A stretch of 64,000 nt of DNA from Anaerobacillus sp. CMMVII (GCF_025377685.1 NZ_JACEHK010000009.1:1-64000); one strand, 5' to 3'. Counted from the first letter of the stretch, positions 1 through 10,103 are shown. Notes: generated by a model from the sequence alone, not told the origin. Made by a program: numbers and translations.

Positions 1-202
1 AAAGATATGTTATTTTACTTCATAGGTTGTCAGGGTGATTTTTTAATAAGTTCCTATCTAAGTGATGGGGTTCTGTGGTTTTTTTTCGTGGTGTTGATGT
101 GGTTTTTTGAGTCCTTTAATTATAACATATATTCAGAATATACGTTACTTATAACTATGTTATACTAATGTTAAGTAACATAATAAGTAGGTGATTGATA
201 AA

Positions 203-759
203 ATGGAATTTGTTGAAGCTATTAAAAACCGTCAAAAAATTAATGAAATTAAAGAGATTTTATATCACCGTTCAAAACGAGATTACCTTTTATTACGTTA
301 GGTATTAACACAGGGCTGAAAATAAGCGATATATTAAAACTTAAAACTTCTGAAATTTTGGATCCGGATTCTTCTATTCATGAGTTTTTACTATTAGGTA
401 AAAATGAGACAAGTTTGTTTTATTTAAATGACCAAGTCAAAAAAGCAATTCAGGTGTATATGGAGACCGTTCCTTCCCTGTCTCAGGAAGATTATTTATT
501 TAAATCAAAAAAAGGTGAAAATCCTATTACACGACAACAAGCGTATCGGATCATTAATTCCGTGGCAAAAGAAGTTGGGATTGAAACAAAAATCGGGACA
601 CATACTTTACGTAAAACGTTTGGGTATCATGCCTACCGTGGAGGGGTTGCCGTTTCCTTACTGCAAAAAATCTTTCATCACTCCTCCAAAGGTGAGACGA
701 TGAAATACATAGGGATCGAAAAAGATACTGAGCCTGCAAGAATAGATGTGAATTTATAA
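203..759 (+). pseudogene. Tyrosine recombinase/integrase, frameshifted
   Basis: A small site-specific recombinase of the phage-integrase fold. The ATG at 203 follows a GGTGATTG-type ribosome site. The first frame stops at about 299. Reading resumes one base shifted with TLGINTGLKISDIL and continues to the stop at 757-759. The C-terminal part shows the family landmarks HTLRKTF, IFHHSS and a Tyr in MKYIGI. The position that is usually the first catalytic Arg (TGLRIS) is Lys here. The break is consistent with loss of one T in TTT. About 185 residues is shorter than a full XerC/D, so an N-terminal SAM-like domain is reduced or absent. Its target is unknown. Confidence 0.7.
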
Positions 760-773
760 ATGGTGGTGTACAT

Positions 774-1611
774 ATGAGGATATTACTTAATTACTGCCCT
801 ACTTACAATCGGATCAATTATCGTAGCGATTGGACTAGAATTAATTCTTTCTCCTAACGGTTTAGTTGATGGTGGTGTCACTGCTCTGGCAATTATGGCA
901 AAATCAATATTCAATGTTCCAATTTGGGTTGTATTTATCCTACTAAATATCCCATCGTTACTAATTTCGGGTAAGTTTATGGGAGAAAGTTTGTTGTTAG
1001 GACTTTATATGCCAATGTTGTTACGACCATAACGTTAATTTACTTAACTCCATTTCCTGCGATTACATCATCAGAAGTTTTAATTGTTCTGTACGGTGGG
1101 CTATTGCTCGGATTAGGGATTGGATTAGTTGTAAAAGCTGGCGGAGCAATTGACGGGTCTGAAATGATTGCTACCTGGATAAACAAAAATATGGGATCCC
1201 GATTAGTAATTTTTATTAGGGATTAATGCAATCATATTATCTATGGCAGCAGTCGTTTTTTCTTTAGAAAAGCGATGTTTTCAGTCGCCATCTTTTTTAT
1301 TGTTACGAAGGTGATTGATTTATATTGGACGGTATTAATCAAGGGAAATCAGTGGTGATCATTTCTAGTAAACCTGAGGAAATCGGGCAAAACCTCATTG
1401 AAGAACTAGGCATATCGATTACATACCTAAATGGAACCGGTGGTTATACAGGCGAACCTGTGCAACTGATTTATTGTATAACTGATCGGATGATGTACCC
1501 AAAGCTTAAGAAATTGTTTTAACGCTTGACCCTTCGGCTATTTTAGAAGCATCCTACGTGACAGAAACGACTGGTGTTGAAAAAAACTCATTACTCTGTT
1601 CAAACAAATAA
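774..1611 (+). pseudogene. YitT-family membrane protein, multiply frameshifted
   Basis: Reading across frames recovers a YitT/DUF161 membrane protein. The N-terminal part contains LILSPNGLVDGGVTALAI, the middle VLYGGLLLGLGIG and KAGGAIDGSEMIA, and the C-terminus is a DUF2179 domain (GKSVVIISSKPEEIGQNL, GTGGYTGEP) near 1330-1520. The last conserved segment runs to a TAA at 1609-1611. At least five one-base lesions are needed, several in short G, A or T runs. The family's transport function is not established. It follows the broken integrase directly. A transcript hairpin lies just downstream. Confidence 0.75.
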
Positions 1612-1616
1612 ATAGT

Positions 1617-1660
1617 GAAAAGTCACTTTGAACTTCACATGAAGCTATCAAGTGACTTTT
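1617..1660. terminator. Convergent-gene terminator
   Basis: Inverted repeat AAAAGTCACTT ... AAGTGACTTTT between the yitT remnant (+) and the end of thiY (-). It has A/T runs on both sides, so it could act in both directions. Confidence 0.7.
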
Positions 1661-1676
1661 CTTTTCGATTCTTATA

Positions 1677-2670
1677 TTATTCTACGATATTAACAAAAAT
1701 CTCCTCTAAAGCAGGCTCTTTGTAATTAAGTTAAAATTGAGCATCCACTCAATGGTTTCTTCCCAAGAAGAGGCTTCTTGACTACCGAAACCAGCTGCCG
1801 ACTCCATTTTAGGTAAAAGGATTTCAAGGCTTTGCTTTTCTACTTCTTCCACTAGTGGGAAGTTAGCTTTATCTTGGTGGCTTAATAAAATCGATAGGGC
1901 TTCATCTGGGTTTGCTTTCATGAATTCATAGCCTTTTGTAGCTGCACGCCAGAAGGCTTTAATATCCTTTTGGCGCTCATTCCATGTCTTATCGTTTGTT
2001 ACTACTACTAGCTCATAGAAACTAGGAACGCCGTAATCAACAGGGTTAAAGTATCGTGTCTCATAGCCCTTATGCTTTAAAACAGGAACTTCATGGTTGA
2101 TATAAGCTCCAATCACCCCGTCAACGCGACCAGTTGTCAGTGATGTACCTAATTCAAAACCAACATCAATCATTGTGACGTTGTCAGGGTTTCCACCATC
2201 GGTTTTAATCATTGTCTTTAATAACGCTTCATTTAAGGAATTCCAGGAAAGCCAATTGTTTTTCCTTCAAGATCCTTTGGTGTTTGAACGGTACTTTCTT
2301 CAAGAAAAACTACATGGTTTAAAGGTGAGCGAACAATCGCTCCCACAGCTTTCACTGGGACATCTTGGTTTGCACGGGCGATGACAACATCTGGCTGATA
2401 AGAAATTCCTAATGTAATTTGACCTGCTGCTGCAAGATTAATAGGATCCGTTGGGTTTGCTGGAAATTGAATATTTAGCTTTATTCCCTCTTCTTCAAAA
2501 TAGCCTTTTTCCATTGCTACATACAAATAGCTATGTACTGCATTTGGATACCAATCTAACATTAAATCAACCTCAGCTAATTGATCTTTTCCAGTTGTTG
2601 CTTTCTGACCACATGCCATAAGTACAAACGTTAATAATAAAGCCATGAATAACAAAGAATATTTTTTCAC
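1677..2670 (-). pseudogene. thiY: ThiY, substrate-binding lipoprotein for thiamine pyrimidine, frameshifted
   Basis: NMT1/THI5-type periplasmic-binding lipoprotein. The start at 2670 gives a signal peptide with lipobox LMACGQ, then the family signature MLDWYPNAVHSYLYVA. The frame breaks near 2240 after GKTIGFPGIP, where one T is missing, and resumes with MIKTDGGNPDNVTMIDVGFE. A second shift near 1725 would restore the C-terminal tail KEPALEEIFVNIVE, ending at 1677. It is the last gene of the riboswitch-controlled thiamine operon. In related bacilli ThiY binds formylaminopyrimidine for import by ThiX/ThiZ. Without the two indels the protein would be of normal length. Confidence 0.85.
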
Positions 2671-2692
2671 CCTGTTTTCCTCCAGTGTAAGG

Positions 2693-3419
2693 TCATTTTT
2701 CTAGTAAAACGACGGCTAAAAATAGGCCGATTCCAATAGCTGATAATAAGACAATTGGTGCAAATACACCTGCGCCATCAAATTGAGTCATCATTCGTCG
2801 ACTAAAATAGCCAAGACCACTTTGAGCGCCTAACCATTCGCCAATGGCTGAGCCTATCACGCTTAAGGTAACGGCGACTTTTAATCCGGAATAAAAGAAC
2901 GGTAAAGCAGTAGGAACATTTAACTTAAAAAAGATATCTTTTTTACTAGCTCCCATCGTAAGCATTAAATCTCTCAGTTCTTTGTTACTTGAGCGAAGTC
3001 CATCGAACGTACTAACGGTAATCGGAAAAAAACGTGATAATTAGTGTTACCGCCACTTTACTCCATATTGAATATCCAAACCAAAGAACAAAAATTGGTG
3101 CTAAGGCAATAATCGGAATCGTTTGTGAAGCGACAATAATAGGATAAAATGCTTTCTCTGCTGTTTTATTTACGTTCATCCAGACGGCAATTCCTATACC
3201 TAATAGGATCGATAAGGCGAGACCAACAATAATAATCGAGAGTGTTGCAGGTAAATGAACTAAAAATAATACGCCTCTGAGTTCCCACAGCTTAACGATC
3301 ACCTGGATTGGTGTTGGTAATATAAACGCCAAATCAACAATAATCCCCACTACCTGCCAAATGATCAAGAAGAAAAAACTAATAGGAATGGGTGCAACTG
3401 TTTGATTAACATGCTTCAT
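2693..3419 (-). pseudogene. thiX: ThiX, ABC transporter permease, frameshifted
   Basis: Inner-membrane permease of the BPD_transp_1 family. It has about six hydrophobic segments and the EAA-like loop LRDLMLTMGASKKDIFFKLN. The first frame (3419 to about 3012) ends after ALAPIFVLWFGYSIWSKVAV. One extra T in a seven-T run near 3030 moves the rest into another frame, which reaches 2693. The start overlaps the end of thiZ by 4 bases, so the genes are translationally coupled. It is expected to form the channel of the ThiXYZ importer. Confidence 0.85.
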
Positions 3420-4180
3420 AGTGTCACCTTTGCTCGCAGTTGTTCAATGAGTCTTTCTTTCACTTCAATAACAGCAGGAGCATGAATATCACGAATTGTC
3501 CGTGGACGACCGAGAGGGACGCTCACTTCCACAAAATTTGTTACTGGTTGTTCAGTAAAGATAAAAATACGATCTGATAAAAACAATGCTTCGTCAACAT
3601 CATGAGTAATAAATAAAATTGATAGCTTCCACGTTTCCCATTGAGTCAGTAACCATTCTTGCATCGATAGTCTTGTAATCGCATCTAAGGCACTAAATGG
3701 TTCATCTAACAGTAAAACGTTAGATCCGCTTAAGACAGTTCGTAAGAAGGATATTCTTTGTTTCATCCCTCCGGATAACTCACTTGGATACAAGTGTTCA
3801 ACTCCATTTAAACCGAACTGTTCTAACAGGGTTACTACCCTTTGACTAGCTTCTTGTTTTTTTACCCCTTGGATTTCTAGAGGTAACGAGGCATTTTCAA
3901 GGACCGTTCGCCAAGGCATCAGTAAATCTTGTTGTGGCATATATCCAACCTGGCCTAAGCGACTTTTGTGTGTTTGGCCATTAATAAAAATGTCTCCCTG
4001 TTTTGCTTCTTCAAGACCAGTAATTAATTTGAAGATCGTACTTTTTCCAGAGCCACTAGGACCGATAATGCTAACAAATTCGCCTTCGTCGATATGAAAG
4101 TTTAATTTACTCAAAAGCGTTTTTTGGCCATTTTCATAGGCAAATGATACATCTTCAAACTTTAACGAACACTTAGTCAT
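3416..4180 (-). CDS. thiZ: ThiZ, ABC transporter ATP-binding protein
   Basis: ATPase subunit of the thiamine-pyrimidine importer, about 254 residues. Motifs in order: Walker A GPSGSGKST, Q-loop YMPQQDLLMPW, signature LSGGMKQR, Walker B VLLLDEPFSALD, H-loop FITHD. I chose the ATG at 4180 (MTKCSLKFEDV) because it overlaps the tenA stop by 8 bases; the longer reading frame upstream only shadows tenA. It resembles the SsuB/TauB/ThiZ class. Unlike its neighbours it reads without a break. Confidence 0.88.
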   Translation of the reverse strand: MTKCSLKFEDVSFAYENGQKTLLSKLNFHIDEGEFVSIIGPSGSGKSTIFKLITGLEEAKQGDIFINGQTHKSRLGQVGYMPQQDLLMPWRTVLENASLPLEIQGVKKQEASQRVVTLLEQFGLNGVEHLYPSELSGGMKQRISFLRTVLSGSNVLLLDEPFSALDAITRLSMQEWLLTQWETWKLSILFITHDVDEALFLSDRIFIFTEQPVTNFVEVSVPLGRPRTIRDIHAPAVIEVKERLIEQLRAKVTL

Positions 4181-4844
4181 TTGTTGGCCACATCGCTTGA
4201 TGATAAGCCATATCCCAAAACATATATTCAAATCTTGTAGTGTTCAGGAAGACTTCCTCTAATCTCTTTAAGTCTTTTTCTGGAAGGCCAGTTGTGAGAT
4301 CATCGAGGAGTTCGATACACCAAATCGCAAGTTGACCAAATTCGTCAGAACTATACATTTTAATCCACTCACCATATAACTCGTGTTCGCTAGCGCCAGG
4401 AATTTATTAAGTTCCTTTCCTATCTCCCAGTAGCTCCACATACAAGGTAGTAAGGCTGCAACAAGAGCTGCTAAAGTCCCATTTGCCCTACCTGCAACAT
4501 ATAATGGCTGTAGGCCAGAGTTGTTGGGGAAGGATCCGCATTTTCAAGCTCGGTTCAGTTACTCCGAATTTTTCTGCATATTGGCGGTGTAAGGACATTT
4601 CCTCATTTAATGTGGAATCTAACAAACTAGCAAAGCGCCCCATCGTCCGAACGTCGCTCGCTTTGACTGCCCCAAGAGCAAATAATTTGGCGTAATCGAT
4701 TAAGTATAAATAGTCTTGAATCATGTAGAACCGGAACTTCTCTTTTGGTAGTGTCCCAGCACCCATCTCTTGTACAAATGGGTGAGTGTGATTTGCTTGC
4801 CAGATTGGTTGTAGCTCTTGATATAATCGTTCACTAAACTTCAT
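4173..4844 (-). pseudogene. tenA: TenA, aminopyrimidine aminohydrolase, frameshifted
   Basis: TenA/THI-4 family enzyme. It hydrolyses aminopyrimidine (and thiamine) to hydroxymethylpyrimidine. The N-terminal frame (4844 to about 4550) gives QANHTHPFVQEMGAGTLP and FRFYMIQDYLYL, the C-terminal frame MYSSDEFGQLA to the stop at 4173. Three one-base losses bring the intervening conserved sequence into frame: near 4540 (GG), 4490 (AAAA) and 4403 (AAAA). All lie in short runs. It follows the deformylase gene by 2 bases. Confidence 0.85.
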
Positions 4845-4846
4845 GG

Positions 4847-6133
4847 TTACACAGCTCCTTCTTTTTTCGTATTGGTCCAGCTATAAATGAATTTCGCTAA
4901 TACTTTTGTAAATTCGAGCAATTGATCGATTGACACTTGTTCATTCACTGAGTGAGCGTACTGAAGTGTTCCGGGTCCATAAATGACGGTTGGAATTCCC
5001 GCATCTCCTAACCAGCCTCCATCAGTTACCGTTGGTGAAACATCAATTTCCGCTTTTTTCCCAGAGACATTTGCGTGAGAGGTAGCTAATAATTGAACAG
5101 CTTGATGAGATGGATCAACTTCTAAGGAAGGGAATACCTCACCACGCTCTTCTATCATTGATGTGCCTCCCCAAGTAAAAAAAGGTGCATTTTCCTTTAA
5201 CCACGGATCACTTTCGGCAACACGTAAAACATGATCTTCAATTTCTTTTGCTACTTGTTCGTAGGTTTCATTTGGATAAAAATGTACGGTAATCCAAAGG
5301 CGACATTCATCAGCGATAAACGCTGCATGTCTTCCACCTTCAATGACAGCTGGATTGATAGTGTTTGTTCCAGGTTGGAATCCTGGATAACTTTTGGTGA
5401 CAGCCCAGTGTCGTTCAAGATCTTGCAAGCCTGAAATGATTTTCATCATTTTTTCAATTGCACTTGCACCGAAAAGGCCACCACCTGCATGAATCATGTT
5501 TCGTCTTGTTGCATCATGAAACGTTTGATTACTTTTGATCGTAATCCACCCAGTAATCACACCACCTTGACCTTGAATGTGCAAATCGCTTGTGTCAACA
5601 ACAACCGCAAAATCAGCTTTGTAACCCTTTTGACAACACTGTAATGTCCCTGCTTCCCCTACCTCTTCACCAATGACAGACTGAAAAATGAGATCACCTG
5701 GGAAGGAAATACCAGCTTCTCGTAATAGTTTTACGGCAAATAATGCACCAGCCAAGCCTGCCTTCATATCTGCTGCACCACGACCAATGATAGCACCATC
5801 TTTTACATAAGGACTAAAAGGGCTTTTATTCCATGCTTCATCTTCACTTACTTCTGCGACATCAATATGACCATTAATAATTAAGCTGTTATGTGTAGCA
5901 GAATTCGTACCTTTTAATGTCCCTACTACATTTGGGTCATTAGGATAGACATCCCACATATCGATGTCAAAGTCGATCTCTTTTAAAAAGTCGGCAATGA
6001 ATTCCTGAGCCTCCTTCGTATTTCGTGCTGGTGGTGCCGGCGTTTTAAATGAAATTAGTGTTTTTGTTAACTCAATTAGTTCGTGTTTGCGTACATCAAT
6101 CTGCTCTAATACAAGATTAAGCTTTTCTGGCAT
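4847..6133 (-). CDS. ylmB: YlmB-type N-formyl-aminopyrimidine deformylase (M20/ArgE family)
   Basis: M20-family metallohydrolase of about 428 residues. Visible motifs are NGHIDVAEV (metal His and Asp), GRGAADMKAG, GEEVGEAG (catalytic Glu pair) and a C-terminal YGPGTLQYAHSVNE with the metal His. The ATG at 6133 (MPEKLNLVLEQ) has an AAAGGA ribosome site; the longer frame would begin inside the riboswitch leader. In Bacillus, YlmB removes the formyl group from imported formylaminopyrimidine before TenA acts, and the gene order here matches that pathway. ArgE-type annotation is the alternative, but the TPP control argues for YlmB. Confidence 0.82.
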   Translation of the reverse strand: MPEKLNLVLEQIDVRKHELIELTKTLISFKTPAPPARNTKEAQEFIADFLKEIDFDIDMWDVYPNDPNVVGTLKGTNSATHNSLIINGHIDVAEVSEDEAWNKSPFSPYVKDGAIIGRGAADMKAGLAGALFAVKLLREAGISFPGDLIFQSVIGEEVGEAGTLQCCQKGYKADFAVVVDTSDLHIQGQGGVITGWITIKSNQTFHDATRRNMIHAGGGLFGASAIEKMMKIISGLQDLERHWAVTKSYPGFQPGTNTINPAVIEGGRHAAFIADECRLWITVHFYPNETYEQVAKEIEDHVLRVAESDPWLKENAPFFTWGGTSMIEERGEVFPSLEVDPSHQAVQLLATSHANVSGKKAEIDVSPTVTDGGWLGDAGIPTVIYGPGTLQYAHSVNEQVSIDQLLEFTKVLAKFIYSWTNTKKEGAV

Positions 6134-6184
6134 TTCATCAGTCCTTTCGGAAATCATGTAAAACAAAAAGAAAATAGCCAACAA

Positions 6185-6211
6185 AAACCACTTCCAATAA
6201 AGAAGTGGTTT
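6185..6211 (-). terminator. Riboswitch expression-platform terminator
   Basis: On the minus strand, AAACCACTTC and GAAGTGGTTT form a hairpin followed by TTTTGTTGG. It sits between the TPP aptamer and ylmB, as expected for transcription attenuation. Confidence 0.75.
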
Positions 6212-6257
6212 AGATAGACAATCATAATTAGGCAAAAATAAGCTCGCCAACTATATG

Positions 6258-6353
6258 TATCCGCACTTCTTCCCTCCGCTAGTATGACCTAGATCAGGTT
6301 TTAAGGGTTAAGACATCAGTCTCTCTCAGCTATAAAAGCACCCCTAGAGTGGT
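6258..6353 (-). promoter_or_regulatory. TPP riboswitch (THI element)
   Basis: The minus strand reads in order GGGGTGC, CTGAGAGAGACTG, ACCCTT, ACCTGATCTAGGTCATAC and GCGGAGGGAAG, which are the conserved blocks of the TPP aptamer. It heads the ylmB-tenA-thiZXY operon and should switch it off when thiamine pyrophosphate is abundant. Confidence 0.93.
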
Positions 6354-6438
6354 AATTATGTAGTTTTGAAGAATTAGTAACTATTACTATTTATTTCTAT
6401 CATACTTGAGATCTTTTTTCAATAAAGTTTTTCAACTG

Positions 6439-6486
6439 CATTACCTTAACCGAGTGATATCAATCTATATGTAGTGCGAAAATAAT
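6439..6486 (-). repeat. Dispersed intergenic repeat, copy 1
   Basis: One of three copies of a roughly 47-base sequence. The shared parts are TTATTTTCGC, ACTACATATAGATTGATA and CTCGGTTAAG. The others are at 16991-17037 and 25150-25197 on the plus strand. It lies just upstream of the TPP riboswitch. Confidence 0.7.
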
Positions 6487-6511
6487 ATATTAGGAAGTTC
6501 ATTAATCAAAA

Positions 6512-6539
6512 TATGTGACTAGAATTTCCTAGTCACATA
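6512..6539 (-). terminator. Terminator after the small membrane protein gene
   Basis: Perfect 11-bp stem TATGTGACTAG / CTAGTCACATA. On the minus strand it is followed by TTTTGATT. Confidence 0.75.
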
Positions 6540-6550
6540 CCCCGATTCCC

Positions 6551-6916
6551 CTATTCTTTTGTACTACTATTACGATTTAAACGACGTTGAAAGTAGATGA
6601 AAATTGGAAGTGGAATGATAATCCAGCCAAAGCTTTTTACTAAATTATTTTTTGCGCGTTCAATTTCATTTTCTTTCTGTGAGTTCACCATCATATCATA
6701 ACTGATTCGTAATTCTTCTTCGGTTAACTTTTCAGCTGGTTGCTCTGGAGACTTTTCAAACCCAGGTCCTCCAAACCGCTTGTATTCTTCAAATGATTGA
6801 TAATAAGGTGTTGGGGCAACGATATCAGCCACTGCCATAAAAGCGGCAACACTTCCACCTATAGTCATCATTAAGGTAGCAAATAACACTAGATAAATAT
6901 AAACATTTTTAATCAT
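6551..6916 (-). CDS. Two-TM membrane protein, DUF5671-like
   Basis: About 121 residues if started at the ATG at 6916, which has a strong GAGGGGGAG ribosome site. The frame is open to a TTG at 7015, adding a further hydrophobic N-terminal helix. There is one membrane segment near residues 1-28 (IKNVYIYLVLFATLMMTIGG), a polar middle rich in Pro and Glu, and a second membrane segment near the C-terminus ending in basic residues (RRLNRNSS). The N-terminal helix resembles DUF5671 proteins. Function is unknown. It is probably monocistronic, with a terminator 12 bases after its end. Confidence 0.6.
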   Translation of the reverse strand: MIKNVYIYLVLFATLMMTIGGSVAAFMAVADIVAPTPYYQSFEEYKRFGGPGFEKSPEQPAEKLTEEELRISYDMMVNSQKENEIERAKNNLVKSFGWIIIPLPIFIYFQRRLNRNSSTKE

Positions 6917-7041
6917 GTCTTCTCCCCCTCTTTCTGAGTTTCCTTTCATCCCTGCCGCAGTAAGTAAAAAAATGAATGCAATAATAAAAATAGGTAGTAA
7001 CAAAATAGAAAACAAACTCCCTCACTCCTTCTACCGTTTGA

Positions 7042-7170
7042 TTTTCTGAAATTGGCTACGTAAATCGGCATCCCCCCGATCTTGCAGTTGGTGACATTTA
7101 CTCCTATGACGGAAAAAAGAAAACCTATAGAATAAATGCATGTGAAATTGTCGTGAGAGACATCAGATAA
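7042..7170 (+). pseudogene. Possible C-terminal gene remnant
   Basis: An open stretch without a usable start codon encodes a charged tail (RHPPDLAVGDIYSYDGKKK, then TYRINACEIVVRDIR) with coding-like composition, ending at TAA 7168-7170. I do not recognise the family. It may be the end of a lost gene or chance. Confidence 0.2.
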
Positions 7171-7311
7171 TTACATATTATACTTCTATTTTAAAATATA
7201 GTCGTCTTTATCCGAGTTTAGTTACAAAAAACACACTAAATTTTAGTGTGTTTAAAATCTTTCTTTAAGGCATTAGCTCGCCACGAGACGCGACATAAAG
7301 GGAGTACCACT

Positions 7312-8242
7312 CTATCTTGTCATGAGTTCTGCTTGCATTGCTGCATCTTTACATTTTTTAATCCGATCTTCGTTTGAGGTGCCGATAACTGGCTGAACCA
7401 TTGCAGGATGTCGCATGAGCCAACCAAGGACGATGGCTTCTTTTGTTGTTTCTTTTTGAATGGCGAGTTCCTCAACTATCTGTTTTGTTTTTAAGTAAGC
7501 TTCTGTCGGATTCTCCTTTTCGCGTCCTGTATAAATTCCTTTGGCTAATGCTCCCCAAGCTTGGACTTGAATATTTTCTAAGCAGCAATGTTCAATTATC
7601 CCCTCAGAAAAGTTAAATTGTGTGCCGGATTTTTGATTCACTAATACCCCTGACTCAAGCCAATCAAGTTTATGTAAGTTCATTTCAAGCTGATTGACGA
7701 CAAGTGGACTTGTACAATAACTTTGTAATAGCTTCATTTGGGCAACGTTCATGTTGGAGACACCGAAATGGGTCACTTTCCCTGAATTTTTTAATTGCTC
7801 AAACGTTTCGGCAACCTCTTCGGGCTCAATTAACGGATCAGGTCGGTGTAATAATAGGATATCAATCTACTCAAGGCCTAATCTGTCTAAAATTCCTTCT
7901 ACGGAATTGATAATATGGTCTTTAGAAAAATCGTACCGATTTGGAATTTCCCCTTCTGGAAACCGAATACCACATTTTGATTGAATAACCATTTTTTGCT
8001 TTAGTTTTGGATTGCGTCTCAACACTTCACCAAACACTTTTTCTGCTTTGCCGAACGTGTAAATGTCGGCATGATCAAACATGGTAATCCCAATCGAAAG
8101 TGCTGCATCAATGGCACGTTCAGCATGTAAAATATCGTTTTCTGATATCGGATTTTGGTTCCAGCCGCCACCTAACCCCATGCAGCCAAAGACAAGTCTG
8201 CTAGATGTAATTTGTCGCCTGCTGTAATGGTATAACTTTCAT
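7312..8242 (-). pseudogene. Aldo/keto reductase, with in-frame nonsense and frameshifts
   Basis: NADPH-dependent aldo/keto reductase of the YdhF/YcsN type. It contains GCMGLGGGWN, the catalytic region MFDHADIY (Asp and Tyr), IDILLLHRPDPL, VTHFGVSNM and a cofactor-site segment AIVLGWLMRHPAMVQPVIG. The body stays in one frame but is interrupted by TAG at 7867-7869, exactly where homologues have Tyr or another residue before IDILLLHRPD. The first about 20 codons from the ATG at 8242 need two one-base corrections. The nonsense codon is not a homopolymer error, unlike most breaks in this window. Confidence 0.8.
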
Positions 8243-8400
8243 TCACTCATCTCCTATGTTGCTAACCTTAGGACATCATTATACACATTTCTATGATAGA
8301 TTTCTATTATTAGGAAAACGATAAAGATTTTTCAATTTACATAAAAATTCATGAAAAGCTCTCTTCCTACCCATACTAAAACTAGGAGGAGTTTCTGAAT

Positions 8401-9289
8401 ATGAAATATGCTTGTATTGCACTTATTTTGCTTTTGTTCAAACACTCAATGTATCTGACAATGTCTTGATTTCTTTGAAGGGCAAACGATTGCTAGTGTC
8501 AATCGTTCTGAATTTCACTCCATACTTGGTAATTCAGTCATAGATGTTGAAAAAGTTGATCAATTTTTAGATAAACTTGATCAGCAAATAAAAAAAGACC
8601 CAATTAATGCTTGGATTGATGATTACGGCGGTGTTGTTGATGAGCAACTAGGTCATAAACTTGATCGCCAAACATTCTTAAATGACTTTTACACCTACTT
8701 TTATAGCAAAGGATCAACAAAAATTTCTGTTCCGACCATTCCTATTTATCCTAAGGTTGATAGTGAATTACTTGCAAATATTCGTGTGAAACAAATTGGT
8801 CAGTACATAACCTATTTTAATCAGCGAAGGAAAGGAAGGGTTCAAAATATCAAACTGGCTTCTGAAGCTATTAACAATCATGTTGTTTTTCCAGGAGAGG
8901 TCTTTTCTTTTAATCAGGTTGTAGGGCAAAGAACGTTTGAGAAAGGCTATTTACCTGCTCCGGTTATTATTAAGGGGAGAGTTTATCGAGACTTTGGTGG
9001 TGGAATTTGCCAAGTATCCTCTACTTTGTTCAATGCTGTTGACCGTGCAGGAGTACAAATCGTACAACGTTATTCCCACAGTAAACGTGTTCCTTATGTA
9101 CCGCCAGGACGGGATGCACAAGTAAGTTGGTACGGTGCTGATTTTTCTTTTAAAAATATCCATAATCAACCACTCTTAATTCGAGCAAAAGTTTATGGGG
9201 GCTCACTCCTCATTACAATTCATTCCTCAGACGTAATCAATTTCAAATCTAGGAATGTACCCAATGCACCAATCGAAAGTCCTTTATAA
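8401..9289 (+). pseudogene. VanW-family (YoaR-like) protein, frameshifted N-terminus
   Basis: From about 8480 the frame is open to 9289 and encodes a VanW domain with FPGEVFSFNQVVGQR, KGRVYRDFGGGICQVSSTL and PPGRDAQVSWYGADFSFKN. The start is ATG 8401 after an AGGAGG site. Near 8437 and 8478 single Ts are missing, breaking the signal or anchor region. VanW domains occur in envelope and peptidoglycan-linked proteins; the reaction is unknown. A strong terminator follows. Confidence 0.78.
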
Positions 9290-9308
9290 TATCTCTAAAA
9301 GTAAGTAA

Positions 9309-9339
9309 GGTAGCCACAAGAGTGGCTACCGCTTTTTTT
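9309..9339 (+). terminator. Terminator after the VanW-family gene
   Basis: GGTAGCCAC / GTGGCTACC stem followed by GCTTTTTTTG. Confidence 0.85.
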
Positions 9340-9341
9340 GC

Positions 9342-10103
9342 TTATTCATTTAGGGTAACCTTGAATGCAATTGCTTGTAACGTTACTTGATTAAGGAAAT
9401 CTTTTCCGTTTAAACGATAAATGTCGCCTTTTCCCGATGCTTCTTGGAAATTATATACTCGAACGATTTCTGCTTCTTCTTTATATACTTCGATAAATGC
9501 CTTTTCATTTTCAGATAGGTAAAATGGCGTATTCTTTGGTCCTGTCGTTGTTTTGACTTCAAGAAACTTCGGGTTACCATTTGCATCATAAGAAAGAATG
9601 TCGTAGCCAGCGCCGTCCCCTTCTTCGAGAGATACATGAATAACCTTTTCAGCCAATTCAGTATTCAAACTATCTTTTTCATGTTGAAGAACAAACACTT
9701 CACCTTTTAAGCCAATGCTTTTATTTCTAGCATTAATCTCGTCAAAATTTAGTTTTCGGGCTCGAAACTTCCTCTTCTTTTCTTTTCGTTTTTGAATTTC
9801 TTGTTGTTGTTTTTCTTCATAAGGGAAATTCATGACAGTTTTAGATCGTAAAAATCCATTTTTTCCTTTTCGCTCATACTCACAATATTTTAGTAGGTCA
9901 TTATGATCCCGGTGGGAAACCATATTCCGCACCTTTTGTTCAAATTTTGTATCGTTTCTATTTTGATTTATTTCTAAATCATTTCCACTTGGGTTCATTT
10001 CCTCCATTAGTGCTTCTTTCAGCTCAGTAGTCGACATCTCTCCTACTTCCTCTAACATTTTAATGGCCACTGAAAGGATTTCTTTTTCACTGAAGTTACT
10101 CAA
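9342..10103 (-). CDS. DUF3883 nuclease-like protein, probable restriction endonuclease
   Basis: About 253 residues. I prefer the TTG at 10103 (reads LSNFSEKEILSVAIKMLEEV) because GGGGG lies 6 bases upstream; a GTG at 10133 is the alternative. The N-terminal 80 residues look like an Mrr-N-type winged helix. The middle is a very basic linker (KRKEKKRKFRARK). The C-terminal half has the DUF3883/PD-(D/E)XK pattern: GAGYDILSY, then FLEVKTTTG, giving Asp and Glu-x-Lys. It sits 51 bases downstream of an adenine methyltransferase on the same strand, so a type II restriction partner is the natural reading. Specificity cannot be read. Confidence 0.72.
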   Translation of the reverse strand: MSNFSEKEILSVAIKMLEEVGEMSTTELKEALMEEMNPSGNDLEINQNRNDTKFEQKVRNMVSHRDHNDLLKYCEYERKGKNGFLRSKTVMNFPYEEKQQQEIQKRKEKKRKFRARKLNFDEINARNKSIGLKGEVFVLQHEKDSLNTELAEKVIHVSLEEGDGAGYDILSYDANGNPKFLEVKTTTGPKNTPFYLSENEKAFIEVYKEEAEIVRVYNFQEASGKGDIYRLNGKDFLNQVTLQAIAFKVTLNE

